Assembly (NCBI GenBank): GCA_037974665.1
Contig: CM075782.1
Coordinates: 40,538,851 to 40,602,850 of the forward strand
Length of the DNA: 64,000 nucleotides
From: Ehretia macrophylla
Lineage: Eukaryota; Streptophyta; Magnoliopsida; Boraginales; Ehretiaceae
Reading direction: 5' to 3'
Shown here: piece by piece, positions 23,418 to 35,512 of the stretch
Numbering within the stretch: the first letter of the stretch is position 1
How the letters are laid out: each line of letters opens with the position of its first letter
The notes under the pieces: model-generated
Seen by the model: the letters and a program-made list of their open reading frames with translations, nothing else
What the model was told of the DNA's origin: nothing
Database searches by the model: none
Program-made: the position numbers and the translations under genes

Positions 23418-24449
23418 TCATCCTTGCCATTTAGGGCAATCCTTGATCTGATGCTGATCACTGCCACACCGTACACATCGTCCTGACTTCTTCCAGAACT
23501 GGGCCTTGGTATAACCCTTCTTGTCACAGTAAGAACAGTTGTTAGACTGAGTAGCAGGTGAACTACCTGTGGATCCATGGGTGGAAGAGGCTGATGGTGC
23601 TTTAGTCGGGCCACGATTATTAACTGGTCTGTTCTTGCTCTGGCCCTGACTACGACTCTGGCTCTGGAATTTCCTCTGTTGACCTGGAGGCTGATACAGT
23701 TTCTTGTTCGGTTGGCTTGAACTGGCTCTATCAAGTTTTCTCTTCTCAACTCGGGAAGCAGCAGCAAGGAGAGCAGAATAGGTATCGAAGTCATGCGAAG
23801 CCAACTGGTCCTGAATCTCTGGCCTCAACCCATTCGTAAATTTCCACATCTTTACCTCAGGGGTACTGACCATGTATGGAGCATAACGGGACAGTCAGTC
23901 AAAACGAGCCTCGTATTGGGCCACCATCATGTTACCCTAGTTCAATTGCATGAATTCCTCAATCCGCCTCTGCCTGAAAACTGCAGGTACGTATTTCTCC
24001 TTAAAAGCCTTAACGAAATTACCCCACAAGCAAGGTGTATGATCAGTTTCCCAAAGTGCCTCCACAGTGTGCCACCAATGCTCGGCATCCCCGTGCAACA
24101 GAAACACAGCGAACTCCACCTTTTCTTCATCAGTATAATCAAGTGGCCTGAAAATCCTCTCGATCTTAGATAGCCAAGCCTCTGCCTTTTCATCATCAGC
24201 TTCCCCGTGGAATTTAGAAGGGCGAAAGTCAAGGAACTTCTGCATTCTGCTATGTCTCCCATGGTTACCATCATTCTTGTTGTTGTTGTTTGCTTCATGT
24301 GCATCTTGACGTTCCATCACTCGCGACACGCGATCAATGGCATTCGACATCATATTAAACATAGCCATGCCGGGATTAGTTTGATAAGCATCTCGGATCT
24401 CTTGGGGCTTACCGCTCCTATTAGTAGTGCGGGTACTAGGGCCAGCCAT
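23418..24449 (-). pseudogene. gag: gag of retrotransposon A, with in-frame stops
   Basis: Encodes the capsid-nucleocapsid protein that packages the element's RNA. The start is the ATG at 24449, followed by a variable N-terminus rich in N and then the Retrotrans_gag core, with tryptophans in GDAEHWW and FKEKY-type motifs. After a Q/S/R/P-rich basic linker comes one CCHC zinc knuckle (C-x2-C-x4-H-x4-C, near 23440-23490). Stops interrupt it at 23937-23939 (TAG), 23895-23897 (TGA) and 23418-23420 (TGA), all in the same frame. The frame then continues into pol without a shift, so gag and pol were one polyprotein. Confidence 0.9.
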
Positions 24450-24694
24450 CTATAGGCACAGATTACGATGCACAATTTATTGAAATACGACAAACAAGAA
24501 TTTAATGTATCAGGTATGCCACATATAATTTTATATAGATACACAATTTATAGAAACAATTAAGACATGTTAATCACATAAGCACATAGAACATAGAAGG
24601 CACAATTAACATTATCACACATAAACAAGTCATCCTAATAACCTTAGGGCTTCTACCCATGGTCCGAGAGTTAAACCCGCCTTAAGCAATCTAA
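24450..24694 (-). other. Untranslated leader of A
   Basis: About 245 bp between the primer site and the gag start codon at 24449. No frame or motif of note is seen in it. Confidence 0.7.
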
Positions 24695-24706
24695 GCTCTG
24701 ATACCA
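24695..24706 (-). promoter_or_regulatory. Primer binding site, initiator tRNA-Met type
   Basis: TGGTATCAGAGC on the minus strand matches the 3' end complement of plant initiator tRNA-Met, the usual primer of plant Ty3/gypsy elements. It lies 11 nt from the end of the 5' LTR. Confidence 0.9.
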
Positions 24707-24960
24707 TTTCTCTAGGGTGTCACGCCCCAACCCGACGTATAAAGGTTAGAGTAGGGTGTGATCTAAACATTCAAGTCATATCTCGTACTTAACCGTTCAT
24801 GAAAGTTTAACACTTAACGTTTTAGCCTAAACTCCACAAATTCTCCGGGAAACCGGCAGCAAAACGGTTGTAATTGGGCTCCTTAGTTTGACCCAATTTT
24901 CTAAAGGCCTCAAAACTTTCAATCTCAAATTCATTTCCAACTAAGATTACTATTTATCAT

Positions 24961-27354
24961 TGTCACGCCCCAACTCGACCCCTCCTATAATCAGTCAGGA
25001 CGCAACGGAATTTCGGCAGTATAACGACAGTAAATAGAATACCGAGGCTCTAAACCAACCTCAATAGACATCATACATCAACTCTACAAACCATACAACA
25101 AACAACTCCTCAATAATAACAACATACATCATAACCATATTATACAATAAACAGTCCTCGTTATATGCCTCCGTTCCAACATAATACATTAACCCTTAAT
25201 ATAAAATACAAAAACATAATGAGCCAATCCAGCAACCTAAACATAGACAAAATAAAGACTACTAAGATTGCATCAACTAATTCGTTATCTTTTCAACATC
25301 TTTTACATAATGAACTACAAAGCATATAAAAGTCTACTAAGTTAATATACAAGATAGTAAAACAATACAACATCAAGGATAAGACTCTGGAACATAGGAC
25401 TCATCCACGTAAGGCACATTTTCCTCTTCAGGAGGCACGTACCCGTAATCCTGCGATAGTACACCTGTATGCATGCAATAATAGAGAGTGAGCTTATATA
25501 AAATAAGCCCAGTGAGGATCCGATAGATCTCGAGCAAGGTCTACTAAACTCCTTGGAATAATCCTTTGAGTCAGTAAACACACAATAACATCAATAATAC
25601 TATCATCACATAACTATATGACCATTCAATAAAGGATACTATTTCTAGTTGGTGTAGCTCCAAATGCCATCACGATCTCAACCATTCTTCTTGTAATTCC
25701 CAATTACTCACGCACCCGGGGTACCCCCAATAACCTCGCCTTCCATGACACCTCCGTCATGTGAGCTGGAGGCAATCTCTGGTAGTCATGCCGTTATCAA
25801 CTCGACAGCTCGATGCTGCCCGAGAGGTGGCACACACATACCAGAGACCCAACAATAATAATAAACATCAATCATCATCAATGAACATATTATCATCATC
25901 AATAATCATATTATCATCATAATAACATCAATAAACAATTTAACAACAAATAACTAAGTTAGATGACAAAGTAGGACATCCAACCGAACATGCATTACAC
26001 ATACAATCGAACCCTAATTTACCCGTCAACAACTCATAATTCAATCACTCAAACCACACCCAATCAACTAAGGCTCAATTCAATAATTTAAAGAAAGACA
26101 ACCTAAACTTTAAATAATCATATCTTATATTCTACTAATCCAAACAACTCCAAATCAGTTTCTATCACTCACCCATTCAATCATCTACATTAGCCCCCTC
26201 GGAAACCAACCAAAACACATCCAAATCATGCCCAATAATCCTAAAACCCTAGTGTATCATGGCTGAAATTTTTGGATTTTGGCACGGATATCACAATAGA
26301 AAATTCGGCATTACAACGGCGCTACCACGTAATTAACAAACTTTTAGAAATCAACGGCAATCGATTCCAATCAACACAACTCAATTTAATCAACTTTGAA
26401 CAAATTAATCAAATTTAAATACCCGAAAAATAAAAATTATGCTACAACCGATAAAAACTCGTAGTATTACAGCTAAATGATCCCTAGCATGCAAGGAGCA
26501 ATAATCTAACATCGGATTAGAATTCTAACGGTTCAATAATCATTTATACGCATAAACACAAAATATGAGTTTTGAGATCTAGAATTTTTCTCTCACCTTT
26601 GATGTGTTTTGATGCAAGAAATGTGTAGAATGGATGCCAAACAAGTGAAATCAAGCTTTGAATCACTCAATTCGGCTTTGAAATGCAAAATCTATGAGAA
26701 AAATGCTTTGAAAATGCCTTCATCTTTCTCCTCCAAGGAGCCACGGTTTTGTGTGTATTTTTGGTGGTGTTTTGCTTTGTTTTCAATGTGTGTTGATCAT
26801 ATATTAAGCAAAGGTCAAATAAATAAAAGAAAGTCAAAGTGGAAACTAATTATTTTTAGTGTTTTCTTGACTTTAAATGCATTTTATTGATCACCAAAGT
26901 TCAAAACAATTATTCAACACTCAAGATAGTTCTAGTAGATTATTTTTAGGTGACAAGAAGTTTTATAATCAAACAATTCTACCCGAGTCGGCTTAAAACT
27001 CGATTTTTGCAAAAGTCGGTGTAAAAACCCTAATAAATTCTTAAGCCGATTTTAAAACCGTTTTAATCAAACACAGGTCTAGTAAAGTCTGTGGTCTAGG
27101 TCTAGAAGGGTTAAAAAGACCAGTTTTAAAATTTTAGCGGACGTGTTTTAAAAAAACTATTCACTAAAAATCGACAATAAAAATTCTGACTCCGTTTTTT
27201 ATGAAAATTTCATGAATGCACATTTAGCACGTATTAGGAGTATTGACATCAAAATTATAACATTCTAGGTCATATAGCACATAAACAGGTCAAATACACG
27301 CAAAACGAGATAAAACACGTAAATCGAGTTAAAGCAGAAAAGTGGGGTTTCACA
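24961..27354 (-). repeat. LTR of nested element B
   Basis: 2394 bp, beginning TGTCACGCCCC and ending GGGGTTTCACA on the plus strand. It matches the solo LTRs at 53665 and 61428 in reverse. It contains an ATC-rich microsatellite (about 25860-25935) and a GC-rich block with CTCCGTCATG (25740-25850). No gene is seen. Confidence 0.92.
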
Positions 27355-27390
27355 TTCTCCCCTCCTTAAAACAATTGCGTCCGCGCAATT
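27355..27390 (-). promoter_or_regulatory. Polypurine tract and hairpin of B
   Basis: On the minus strand AGGAGGGGAGAA (27355-27366) abuts the LTR start. Beyond it AATTGCG and CGCAATT form a 7-bp stem with a 4-nt loop (27373-27390). This matches the layout in A and shows that B is also a Ty3/gypsy element on the minus strand here. Confidence 0.85.
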
Positions 27391-28181
27391 CTCAAACTGA
27401 CAGACTATTAAATCCTCAATCGTAACACTTAATAATACTTCTCTTAGTTCTCATTTATCTCTTAAGATGACAACTAACCAAAGACCTCAAAAGAACAACC
27501 TCTGTTGACTACAAGTTGATGATCATAGTTCCAAGACAATCTTCAATTCATAATTCTCTCCTACCTAATATCATATTGCATATGAAAGAAATCGCAACTC
27601 CAAAGTCCTAGCATGACACCACTAATTACCAATCATCTCATACTACACAAAAGAGCTCTATGAACACCCCAAGGGTTTAAAAACTCATTCACGATAACAT
27701 GAATGATTACTGATCAAGGGAATATCTCAAAAGTGACAGTGGTCAGAATATGTCTCTTATTAAATTTACAAGAAAATAAGAATATGGAAATGCATATTCG
27801 ACCCAACAGTCAAGTGAACAAGAGGTCAAACAAGTTAGAGAATCAAGAGGTTAATAGTTTAATAAGGAAACATGATAACTAAGATAAGAAATGTCTCAGC
27901 ACCTATCAGTTAAATAAGTATGAACAAAGGATGATGACGAGTCAAAACAGTGCTGAGTATGTTAAACAAAAATTCCTGAACAAGTAGATATTTCAATTCT
28001 CGATGATTGTTCAAGGAACCAACAAGTAAGTTGTACTTGAGGCGAAATGAAATTAAGAAATAAGAGATGATTAATTCAATAGAAAACATGAGTGTCAAGA
28101 TAATGAGTATCTCAGTACGCAACAACAAAAGAAGTATAAATAAGAAAGGGCAGTGCTGAGTATATTAAATGAGCAATTACA
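27391..28181 (-). other. Internal 3' remnant of B
   Basis: Non-coding sequence from between the lost pol gene and the polypurine tract. It contains two diverged tandem units of roughly 216 bp, marked by CTCAG(C/T)AC at 27895 and 28111 and CAGTGCTGAGTAT at 27950 and 28151. I see no protein domain. Confidence 0.7.
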
Positions 28182-31100
28182 ATCATCAATTAAAACGCCT
28201 ACTAGTTATCTCGAAGTCCCGTTTGATTAACAACCTAGCATGATACTATGTCTCGTTTGTTTGTTAATCCTTTTTACAAAAGTACCTATTGATCTTAGCC
28301 TACCAATGAGTACATGCTTAAAATTGGATAGATTCATTTTACTTAATCCTTTACCTGATACTTCAGAAACCTGCGATAGATACTAACCAGTAGCGATAGC
28401 AAAAATGACCATAAGAGTGTCTATCTAGTTATGATCAGTACAAGCCTAAATTAGGCCCCAAATTACAACGGGGGTCATTTACAACACAACAACAAGCAAA
28501 ATAAGAAATAGTCTTCAAGCAACATATTGTTCAGAAAATGGCCATAGTCAAGTAAGGCACGTAGGGCAAGCAATCATTCCAAGGAATCATCGTTAGGCAC
28601 GTTGTCCTCGGGTACCTGTTCCTGGTCTTCTTCACCTGAGATGATAAAAGAGGGTGAGTCCTTATGAACTCAGCGAGGGGGAATGAGAAATAAGTTTTGA
28701 AACTCTTTTTTCGGTTCAATTATGAAAACTCTTTTGCAAGCATGACATATATCACAAGTAAGTACATAATGTAATATAAAGGTAAAAGAACCCAATTACC
28801 CATCTTTCCTCCCTGAGGTCCACTAGGAATCAAGCGAGAGTACTTATACACATAGTGAAATGGATACGGTGAGCTTTTGCTCTCAGTTCATTTCCAGTAT
28901 CAGTTGTTGCGACCGACTTCAAATCATCCCCTTATCACGCCAAATGGGTGTACTCCGGATGTACCCCGAAATCCTACGACCCAACTCTCCGAGGAAGTCT
29001 AGCCCCCAAGCGAGAGAGGGAATTGGACAATGGTAGTCACGGTTGCATCGGCAAGCCCGATCCCGCCCGGTGTGCGTGAACGCTACCATGCCAGAATGAA
29101 AGGTTGCAACGTTGTATGCAGTGCACATTTAAGACATTTAATATATCACATTAGGAGGACAACAAAGTAGGTTGCCTCTGAGCAGTCATAAGATTGCACA
29201 TTGACAAGTAAACATGCGAGGCACGAATGACAAGTAATTTCACTTGAAAAGCACATGGAGTTATATGAATATTAAACGGGCAGCCATGTAACGCATGTAA
29301 ATCAATTCATATAACTCATTTCGAAGTTCACGTAATCAAATAATAAGATTATACAACATGCAACGACATCTACGTGGGACGGGGTGCAAGAAAGGCCTAC
29401 TTGTCAACATGTAATCATCGGAATCATATTTGGGGCTATAAGGGCAACTACGGGCATCCTACTAATCCCATAATTAAACACGATATTCATAGGATCAACA
29501 CTTAGCGAGTTTACCTAGTCATTAGGGTTTCAATTCATGCTCACCCGTTCGATTAAGCCCTAAGTTGTCACGTAATTAAACTCAAGTCATGCATCAATTA
29601 ATTAAAACACTCTCAAGCATTCAAAACAGTCCATACAACATCCAAGTGCCACAATCCCAAGCATTTAATACAACAAGAGAAGTTATAATAATTTTCAAAG
29701 CATATCACTAGATGAAAACCTCACTGCAATGGACTACTTTCTCACAATCATTTGGACAATCAAACAATATCCAATTCCAGTGACCAAGATGTCAAATTAA
29801 AGCTTAAGGAGTGAAATAAATTCAAAAACAAACCTCGCATCATTTGGAGTTCAGGTTCAAGAGTTATAGCCAAAACCGTGAGACTACGCAAAATTGTCCA
29901 GATTTGTACACATTTCAATACATGTCATTTTGGAGGACTTTAGGGTCAGATTTAGCCTTAGCCTATTTCTGACAAAATTGTCCAGAACTGAAAAATATAT
30001 CAGCACACCAAATGGAATACATTTTGGATATCATTTACTAATTAAAAACTGGTTTGTTCTACAAGGACAGTGAATCTGCCAAAACCTGCTTCATTTTCCC
30101 AGATTTTTCAGGTTTGGACACCTTTCAATGTTTTGCCATTTTGGGGACCTTAGAGTCAAAATTGGCTTTGTTCTATTTCTGTAAAAACTGCTCAGAACTG
30201 GCAAAAATAGTCACCTACCAATTTTCACGCATTTTAAACACCATTTACCTGGTCAAATCCACCTCGTTCCAACAAGTCAGAAGGCTGTCACCTACGCGAT
30301 TTCTCCTAGCTTCACATTCTAACCAAATATCTTGCCATGCATGTTCACAAAAGCTCATGTACACACATATATCACAAGTACAGAGGTAAAAATAGACATT
30401 TAAAGGCATGCATGTGGTTTTTGAAAGCTTTTCAAAGAAGATTTAGCCCTCACCTTAGCAAGACAACAAAGAAGATGCACAAACTCTTGATGAAGCACAA
30501 TGTCGACCTTTTTCCTTGCTTAGCCAAGAGGCAACTTGAGATTCTCTAGTTTCCTAGCTTAGTAACCATGTTCTTAGTATCTGCAAGTGGCTAGAACCAA
30601 AAAAAAGAAAAGAAATAGGAGCTATTAAACTTACCTAAGCCGAAATGAATGTGCTATGAGCTTGCATGTGTGTGTTTTGCATTCTAGCTTGCTTGGTAGA
30701 GCTTCCTAGTAGCTTGCATGTCTTGAAGAACCTTTGGATGAAGAACTTAAGCTATGGAGTCTACAATTTCAGCTAGGACCGAGAGAGAGAGAAGAAATGA
30801 GAGAAAGAATGAGAGAAAGAGAGAAAGAATGAAAGAAAAATGAACGCTTGAAGAATTTGATGCATATGTCGGCCTAGGGCTTGAAAAATTCAGAATTGTG
30901 TCTTCAAGGAGCATAATTTTGAATCACCTAGCATGGGCACTTGCATATGTCGAGATTGGTGGAGCTTTGGGTAGGGTTTTGAGTCATTTTTTTAAGGCTT
31001 TGTGTCATAACTTGTCATAGAATGTCTAGGAATAGATTTTGAAATTGAATGCTTGTTCAATGCTCCATGTGGTCGGCCAAGCTAGTGTTCAAATCTGAAT

Positions 31101-31997
31101 TTTTTGTCTTGGTTGAACATTATTTAATTGTGTGTTTGGGATATGTAAAAGAATAAAGAATAAAGAATAAGAATGTCAAGCTTTTTGTGAGATTTCGTCT
31201 TCTAGTGAGTTGAATTAGCAATTTAATATTAGTTAGAGGAGTTTGTAGGATTAATTAATGATCTAGTGCTTCGTGTAAGATGCTTTCTTGATTAGCGTGT
31301 GGGTACGCTTACCTAGGTCTAAGGCACGCACTACGAGGTAAGGCACGAACTATGAGCCGAAAGCACATTTCCTAGGTAAATGCACTCAACCCTAAATGAA
31401 TGCACGTAATTCAATGCAAGGCACACAAAACGAAACACGACTCTTAAACCTAGGTCAAGGCACGTAAATCTAGGTTAGGGCAGACGAAACGAGGTATCAC
31501 ACACAAAGCGAGGTCGGGCCTCACAAAGACAACTTCGCTTCACGTAGTTGCTGGGCCCACAAATCGAGGGTATGGGGCTTGTGACCAGGTCTCCGTCGCT
31601 CCGGTGCCCATAACTTTTGATCCGTAAGGAGTTACGCGACGCACAACATACCATTGGAAAGCTCTCCAAGATCTCTACGACGGGCACAACAAGCTTGCTT
31701 GGCTGCACCTATTTTTGGAGCCCAAAATTGAAAGTTTTCATCAGTTTCGGCCACTTTTCTTCATTTGCGCTATTTATCCTTCCCGAATCATACGTCGTGA
31801 GCTGTTAAAAGGATGACAACCTAACTCACGGGACATTAGAGGGCCTTACAATCAGTCGATATCACGTCTTGTGAGGATGCTATATTATTGAAACGGATGG
31901 GTTGTCGTTAAGCCTATTGGGCCTTTTGAATGGGCTATCTCTCTGGGCTGGGACTGTGAACCGTCAACACATAAGGGATTTATGCCCTCAACAGGAC

Positions 31998-32117
31998 GGG
32001 TACAATCATACTAGCACTAATGCACCTGATCTTATCAAAACTCCGAAGTTAAGCGTGCTTGGGTGAGAGTAGTACTAGGACGGTTGACCCCCTTGGGAAG
32101 TCCCCGTGTTGTACCCC
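31998..32117 (+). rRNA. 5S rRNA copy 26, degenerate
   Basis: One extra base near the end of box C. Changes include G5A, G7A, C15T, G30T, C35T, C36T, G41A, C67T, T84C and G87T. It is the first copy after retrotransposon A. Confidence 0.86.
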
Positions 32118-32678
32118 GCATTTTCAATTTTTTTTGTCCTGGTTAGGCTTGCCAAGATGCTTTATCCACCACATTTCTATTACTGACTCACACAGCACCT
32201 TGGGCAAGACAACTTCGCTTCATGTAGAGGCTGAGCTCGCAAATCGAGGGCGTGGGGTTTGTGACCCGGTCTCTGTTACTCCGGTGCCCATCACTTTTGA
32301 TTTGTAAGGCGTTATGCAGCGTACAGCATACTGTTGGAAAGTTCTCCGAGAGCTTTACGATGGGGGAAGATAGCCTGCTCGGCTGCGCCTGTTTTTCGAG
32401 CCCAAAATTGAACGTTTTCATCAGTATTGGCCCACTTTTCTTCTTTTACGCTATTTTTTTGTCCCGGATCATACGTCGTCAGATGTTAAAAGGACGACAA
32501 CCTATCTCACGGGACATTAGAAGGCCCTACAATGCGTCGATATCATATCTTATAAGGATGTTACGTTGTTGAAGCAGATGGGATATTGTTAAGCCCATTG
32601 GGCCTTTTGAATGGGTCATCTCTTGGGGCTGGGACTGTGAACCATCAAGACATAAGGGATTTGAGCCCTCAACATGAC

Positions 32679-32797
32679 AAGTGCGATCATACAAGCACTA
32701 ATGCACCAGATCCCATCAAAACTCCAAAGTTAAGCGTGCTTGGGTGAGAGTAGTACTAGGATGCGTGACCCCCTGGGAAGTCCCCGTGTTGCACCAC
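32679..32797 (+). rRNA. 5S rRNA copy 27
   Basis: Changes are G1A, G2A, C15A, G30A, G41A, G48A, C67T, G86C and T106C. Its spacer carries the 118-bp tract identical to one in block 1. Confidence 0.87.
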
Positions 32798-33356
32798 CAC
32801 TTTTCAATTTCTTTTACCCTGGTTAGGCTTGCCAAGATGCTTTATCCACCACATTTCATTTACCAACTCCCACGGCACCTTGGGCAAGACAACTTCACTT
32901 CACGTAGTGGCTGGGCGCAGACCGAGGGCGTGGGGATTGTGACCAGGTCTCCGTCACTCCGGTGCCCATCACTTTTGATCCGTAAGGAGTTACGCGGAGT
33001 ACAACATACCGTTGAAAAGTTCTTCGAGAGCTCTACGACAAGGGCAGCCAGCGTGCTAGGCTGCACCTATTTTTGAAGCCCAAAATTGAACGTTTTCATC
33101 AATTTCGGGCCACTTTTCTTCTTTTGTGTTGTTTTTCTATCCTGAATCGTGCGTCATGAGCCTCGAAAAGGATGAAAACCTAACTCGTGGGACATTATAG
33201 GGCCCTACAATGTGTCGATATCACGTCTTGCAAGGATAATGCGTTGTTGAAGCAAATGGGCTTTCATTAAGCCTATTGGGCCATTTGAATGGGCCGTCTC
33301 TCTGGGGTGGGACTGTGAACCGTAAACATATAAGGGATTTATGCCCTCAACGTGAC

Positions 33357-33475
33357 GGGTGCGATCATACCAGCACTAATGCACCGAATCCCATCAGAAC
33401 TCTGAAATGAAGTGTGCTTGGGCGAGAGTAGTACGAGGATGGGTGACCCCCGGGGAAGTCCTCGTGTTGCACCCC
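33357..33475 (+). rRNA. 5S rRNA copy 28
   Basis: Seven changes were read (G31A, C47T, G51A, T53G, C57T, T79G, T96G). Three lie in box A. Confidence 0.89.
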
Positions 33476-34035
33476 CCTTTTGAATTTTTTTTGCCCCAGT
33501 TAGGGATGCCAAGATGCTTTATCCACCGTATTTCTATTACCGAATCCCACTGCACCTTGGGCAAGACAAGTTCACTTCACGTAGTGGCTGGGCCCACAAA
33601 CCGAGGGTGTGGGGCTTGTGACCAGGTATCCATCGCTCCAGTGCCCATAATTTTTGAGCCGTAAGGAGTTACTCGGCGCACAGTATACCGTTGGAAAGCA
33701 CTCTGAGAGCTCTACGATGGGGGTAAAAAGCCTGCTTGGCTGCGCCTATTTTCAGGGCCCAAAATTGAATGTTTTCATCAGTTTCAGGCCACTTTTCTTC
33801 TTTTGTGATGTTTTTCCGTCACGGATCGTACGTCATAAGCTGTTAAAAGGACGACAACCTAACTCGTAGGACATTAGAGGGCCCTACAACACGTGAATAT
33901 CACGTCTTGTGAGGATGCCGCGATGTTGAAGCGGATGGGTTGTCGTTAAGCCGATTGGGCCTTTTGAATGCGCCATTTCTCTGCGCTGGGACTGTGAACC
34001 GTCAACACATAAAGGATTTGTGCCCACAACATGAC

Positions 34036-34154
34036 GGGTGCAATCATACCAGTATTAATGCACCGGATCCTATCAGAATTCTGAAGTTAAGCGTGCTTTA
34101 ACGAGAGTAGTACTGTGATGGGTGACCCCTTGGGAAGTCCTCATGTTGCACCCC
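34036..34154 (+). rRNA. 5S rRNA copy 29, degenerate
   Basis: The GGG at 64-66 has become TAA, breaking box A. Also G7A, C18T, C20T, C36T, C44T, C47T, A80G, G81T, C95T and G108A. Confidence 0.86.
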
Positions 34155-34712
34155 CATTTTCAATTTTTTTCCCCGATTAGGCTTGACAAGATGCTTTATC
34201 CACCACATTTCTGTTACCGATTCCCAAGGCACCTTGGGCAAGACAACTTCGCTTCACATAGTGGCTGGGCCCGCAAACCGAGGGCGTGGGGCTTGTGACC
34301 AGGTCTCCGTCGCTCTAGTGCCCATAAATTTTGATCCGTAAGGAGTTACGCGGCGCACAGCATACCGTTGGAAAGCTCTCCGAGAGCTCTATGACGAGGG
34401 CAGTAAGCCTGCTCGGTTGCACCTATTTCTCGAGCCCAAAATTGAACATTTTCATCTATTTCGCGCCAATTTTCTTCTTTTGCGCTGTTTTTCCATCCTG
34501 AATCGTACGTCGTGAGCTGTTAAAAGAATAACAACCTAACTCGCAGGACATCAGAGGGCCATACAACCCATCGATATCACATCTTGTGAGAATGCTATGT
34601 TGTTGAAGCGGATGGGTTGTCGTTAAGCCCATTGGGCCTTTTGAATGGGTCATCTCTCTGGGCTGGGACTGTGAACCGTAAATACATTAGAGATTTGTGC
34701 CCTCAACATGAT

Positions 34713-34831
34713 GTGTGTGATCATACAAGCACTAATGCACCGGATCCCATCAAAACTCCGAAGTTAAGCGTGCTTCAGCGAGAGTAGTACTAGGATGGGT
34801 AACCCTATAGGCATTCCCTATGTTGCACCCT
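34713..34831 (+). rRNA. 5S rRNA copy 30, degenerate
   Basis: Box C and what follows are badly worn, with nine changes between 89 and 108. Also G2T, C6T, C15A, G41A, G64C and G65A. Confidence 0.84.
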
Positions 34832-35393
34832 CACTTTTCAATTTTTTTTGCCTCAGTTAGGCTTGCCAAGATACTTTATCCACCACATTTAGATTACCGA
34901 ATCCCACGGCACCTTGAGTAAGACAACTTCACTTCACGTAGTAGCTGGGCTCGCAAACCGAGGGCGTAGGGATTGTGACCAGGTCTCCGTCACTCCGGTG
35001 CCCATCACTTTTGATCCGTAAGGAGTTACGCGGCATGGAGCATGCCGTTGGAAAGCTCTCAGAGAGATCTACAACAGGGGTAGCCAGCCTGCTTGGCTGC
35101 GCCTATTTCTGATGCCCAAAATTGAATGTTTTTATCAGTTTTGGGCTACTTTCCTTCTTTTGTGTTATTTTTTTTGTCCCGAATCGTTCGTCATGAGTCA
35201 CGAAAAGGAGGACTACCTAACTCGTGGGACATTAGAGGGCCCTACAATGCGTCGATATCATGTCTTATAAGGATGCTGCGTTGTTAAAGCGGATGGGTTG
35301 TCGTTAAGCCCATGGGGCCTTTTGAATGGGCCATCTCTCTAGGATGGGACTGTGAACCGAAAACACATAAGGGATTTGTGCCCTCGACATGAT

Positions 35394-35512
35394 AGGTGCA
35401 ATCATACTAGCACTAATGTACCGGATCCCATCAAAACTCTGAAGTTAAGCGTGCTTGGACGAGAGTAGTACCAGGATGGGTGACCCCCAGGGAAGTCTTC
35501 GTGTTGCACCCC
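35394..35512 (+). rRNA. 5S rRNA copy 31
   Basis: Changes are G1A, G7A, C15T, C26T, G41A, C47T, G66A, T79C, T96A and C105T. Confidence 0.87.

Larger units (their letters stand above)
24961..28181 (-). mobile_element. Nested, 5'-truncated retrotransposon B
   Basis: Inserted in the 5' LTR of A and flanked by perfect 5-bp target copies ATCAT (24956-24960 and 28182-28186). It has one LTR (24961-27354) and 827 bp of internal sequence ending TTACA at the target site. The opposite LTR and all coding sequence are missing. See the matching finding for the two ways this could arise. Confidence 0.88.
16326..31525 (-). mobile_element. Ty3/gypsy chromovirus (Tekay/Del-like) retrotransposon A
   Basis: A complete but inactive LTR retrotransposon, inserted antisense to the 5S genes. 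From its 5' end (right) it has an LTR, an initiator tRNA-Met primer site, one gag-pol frame ending in a chromodomain, a polypurine tract and an LTR. Flanking target copies are AAGGC (16321-16325) and AAGAC (31526-31530), 5 bp with one mismatch. The 5S spacer resumes exactly across it. Without the nested B element it is about 11.97 kb. The RT and integrase motifs, GPF module, terminal chromodomain and tRNA-Met primer site place it among plant chromoviruses. The Tekay/Del assignment rests on my reading of motifs and the long LTRs. Seven in-frame stops and a frameshift make it non-autonomous. Confidence 0.9.
24718..31525 (-). repeat. 5' LTR of retrotransposon A, split by nested element B
   Basis: The LTR runs 24718-24960 and 28182-31525, about 3582 bp once the insertion and one target copy are removed. 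It would have carried the promoter for the genomic RNA, and the insertion falls between the primer site and the rest of the LTR. It also contains the GA microsatellite (30781-30840) and U3 minisatellite (31311-31525). Confidence 0.92.

Noticed and set aside
26609-26890. 93-codon frame in the LTR of nested B that could be a host gene
   Set aside because: It lies wholly inside a repeated LTR, is not kept open in B1 or B2, and resembles no family I know.
24956-28186. Complete element B with internal coding region
   Set aside because: Only one LTR and 827 bp of non-coding internal sequence are present; no gag or pol motif is found.
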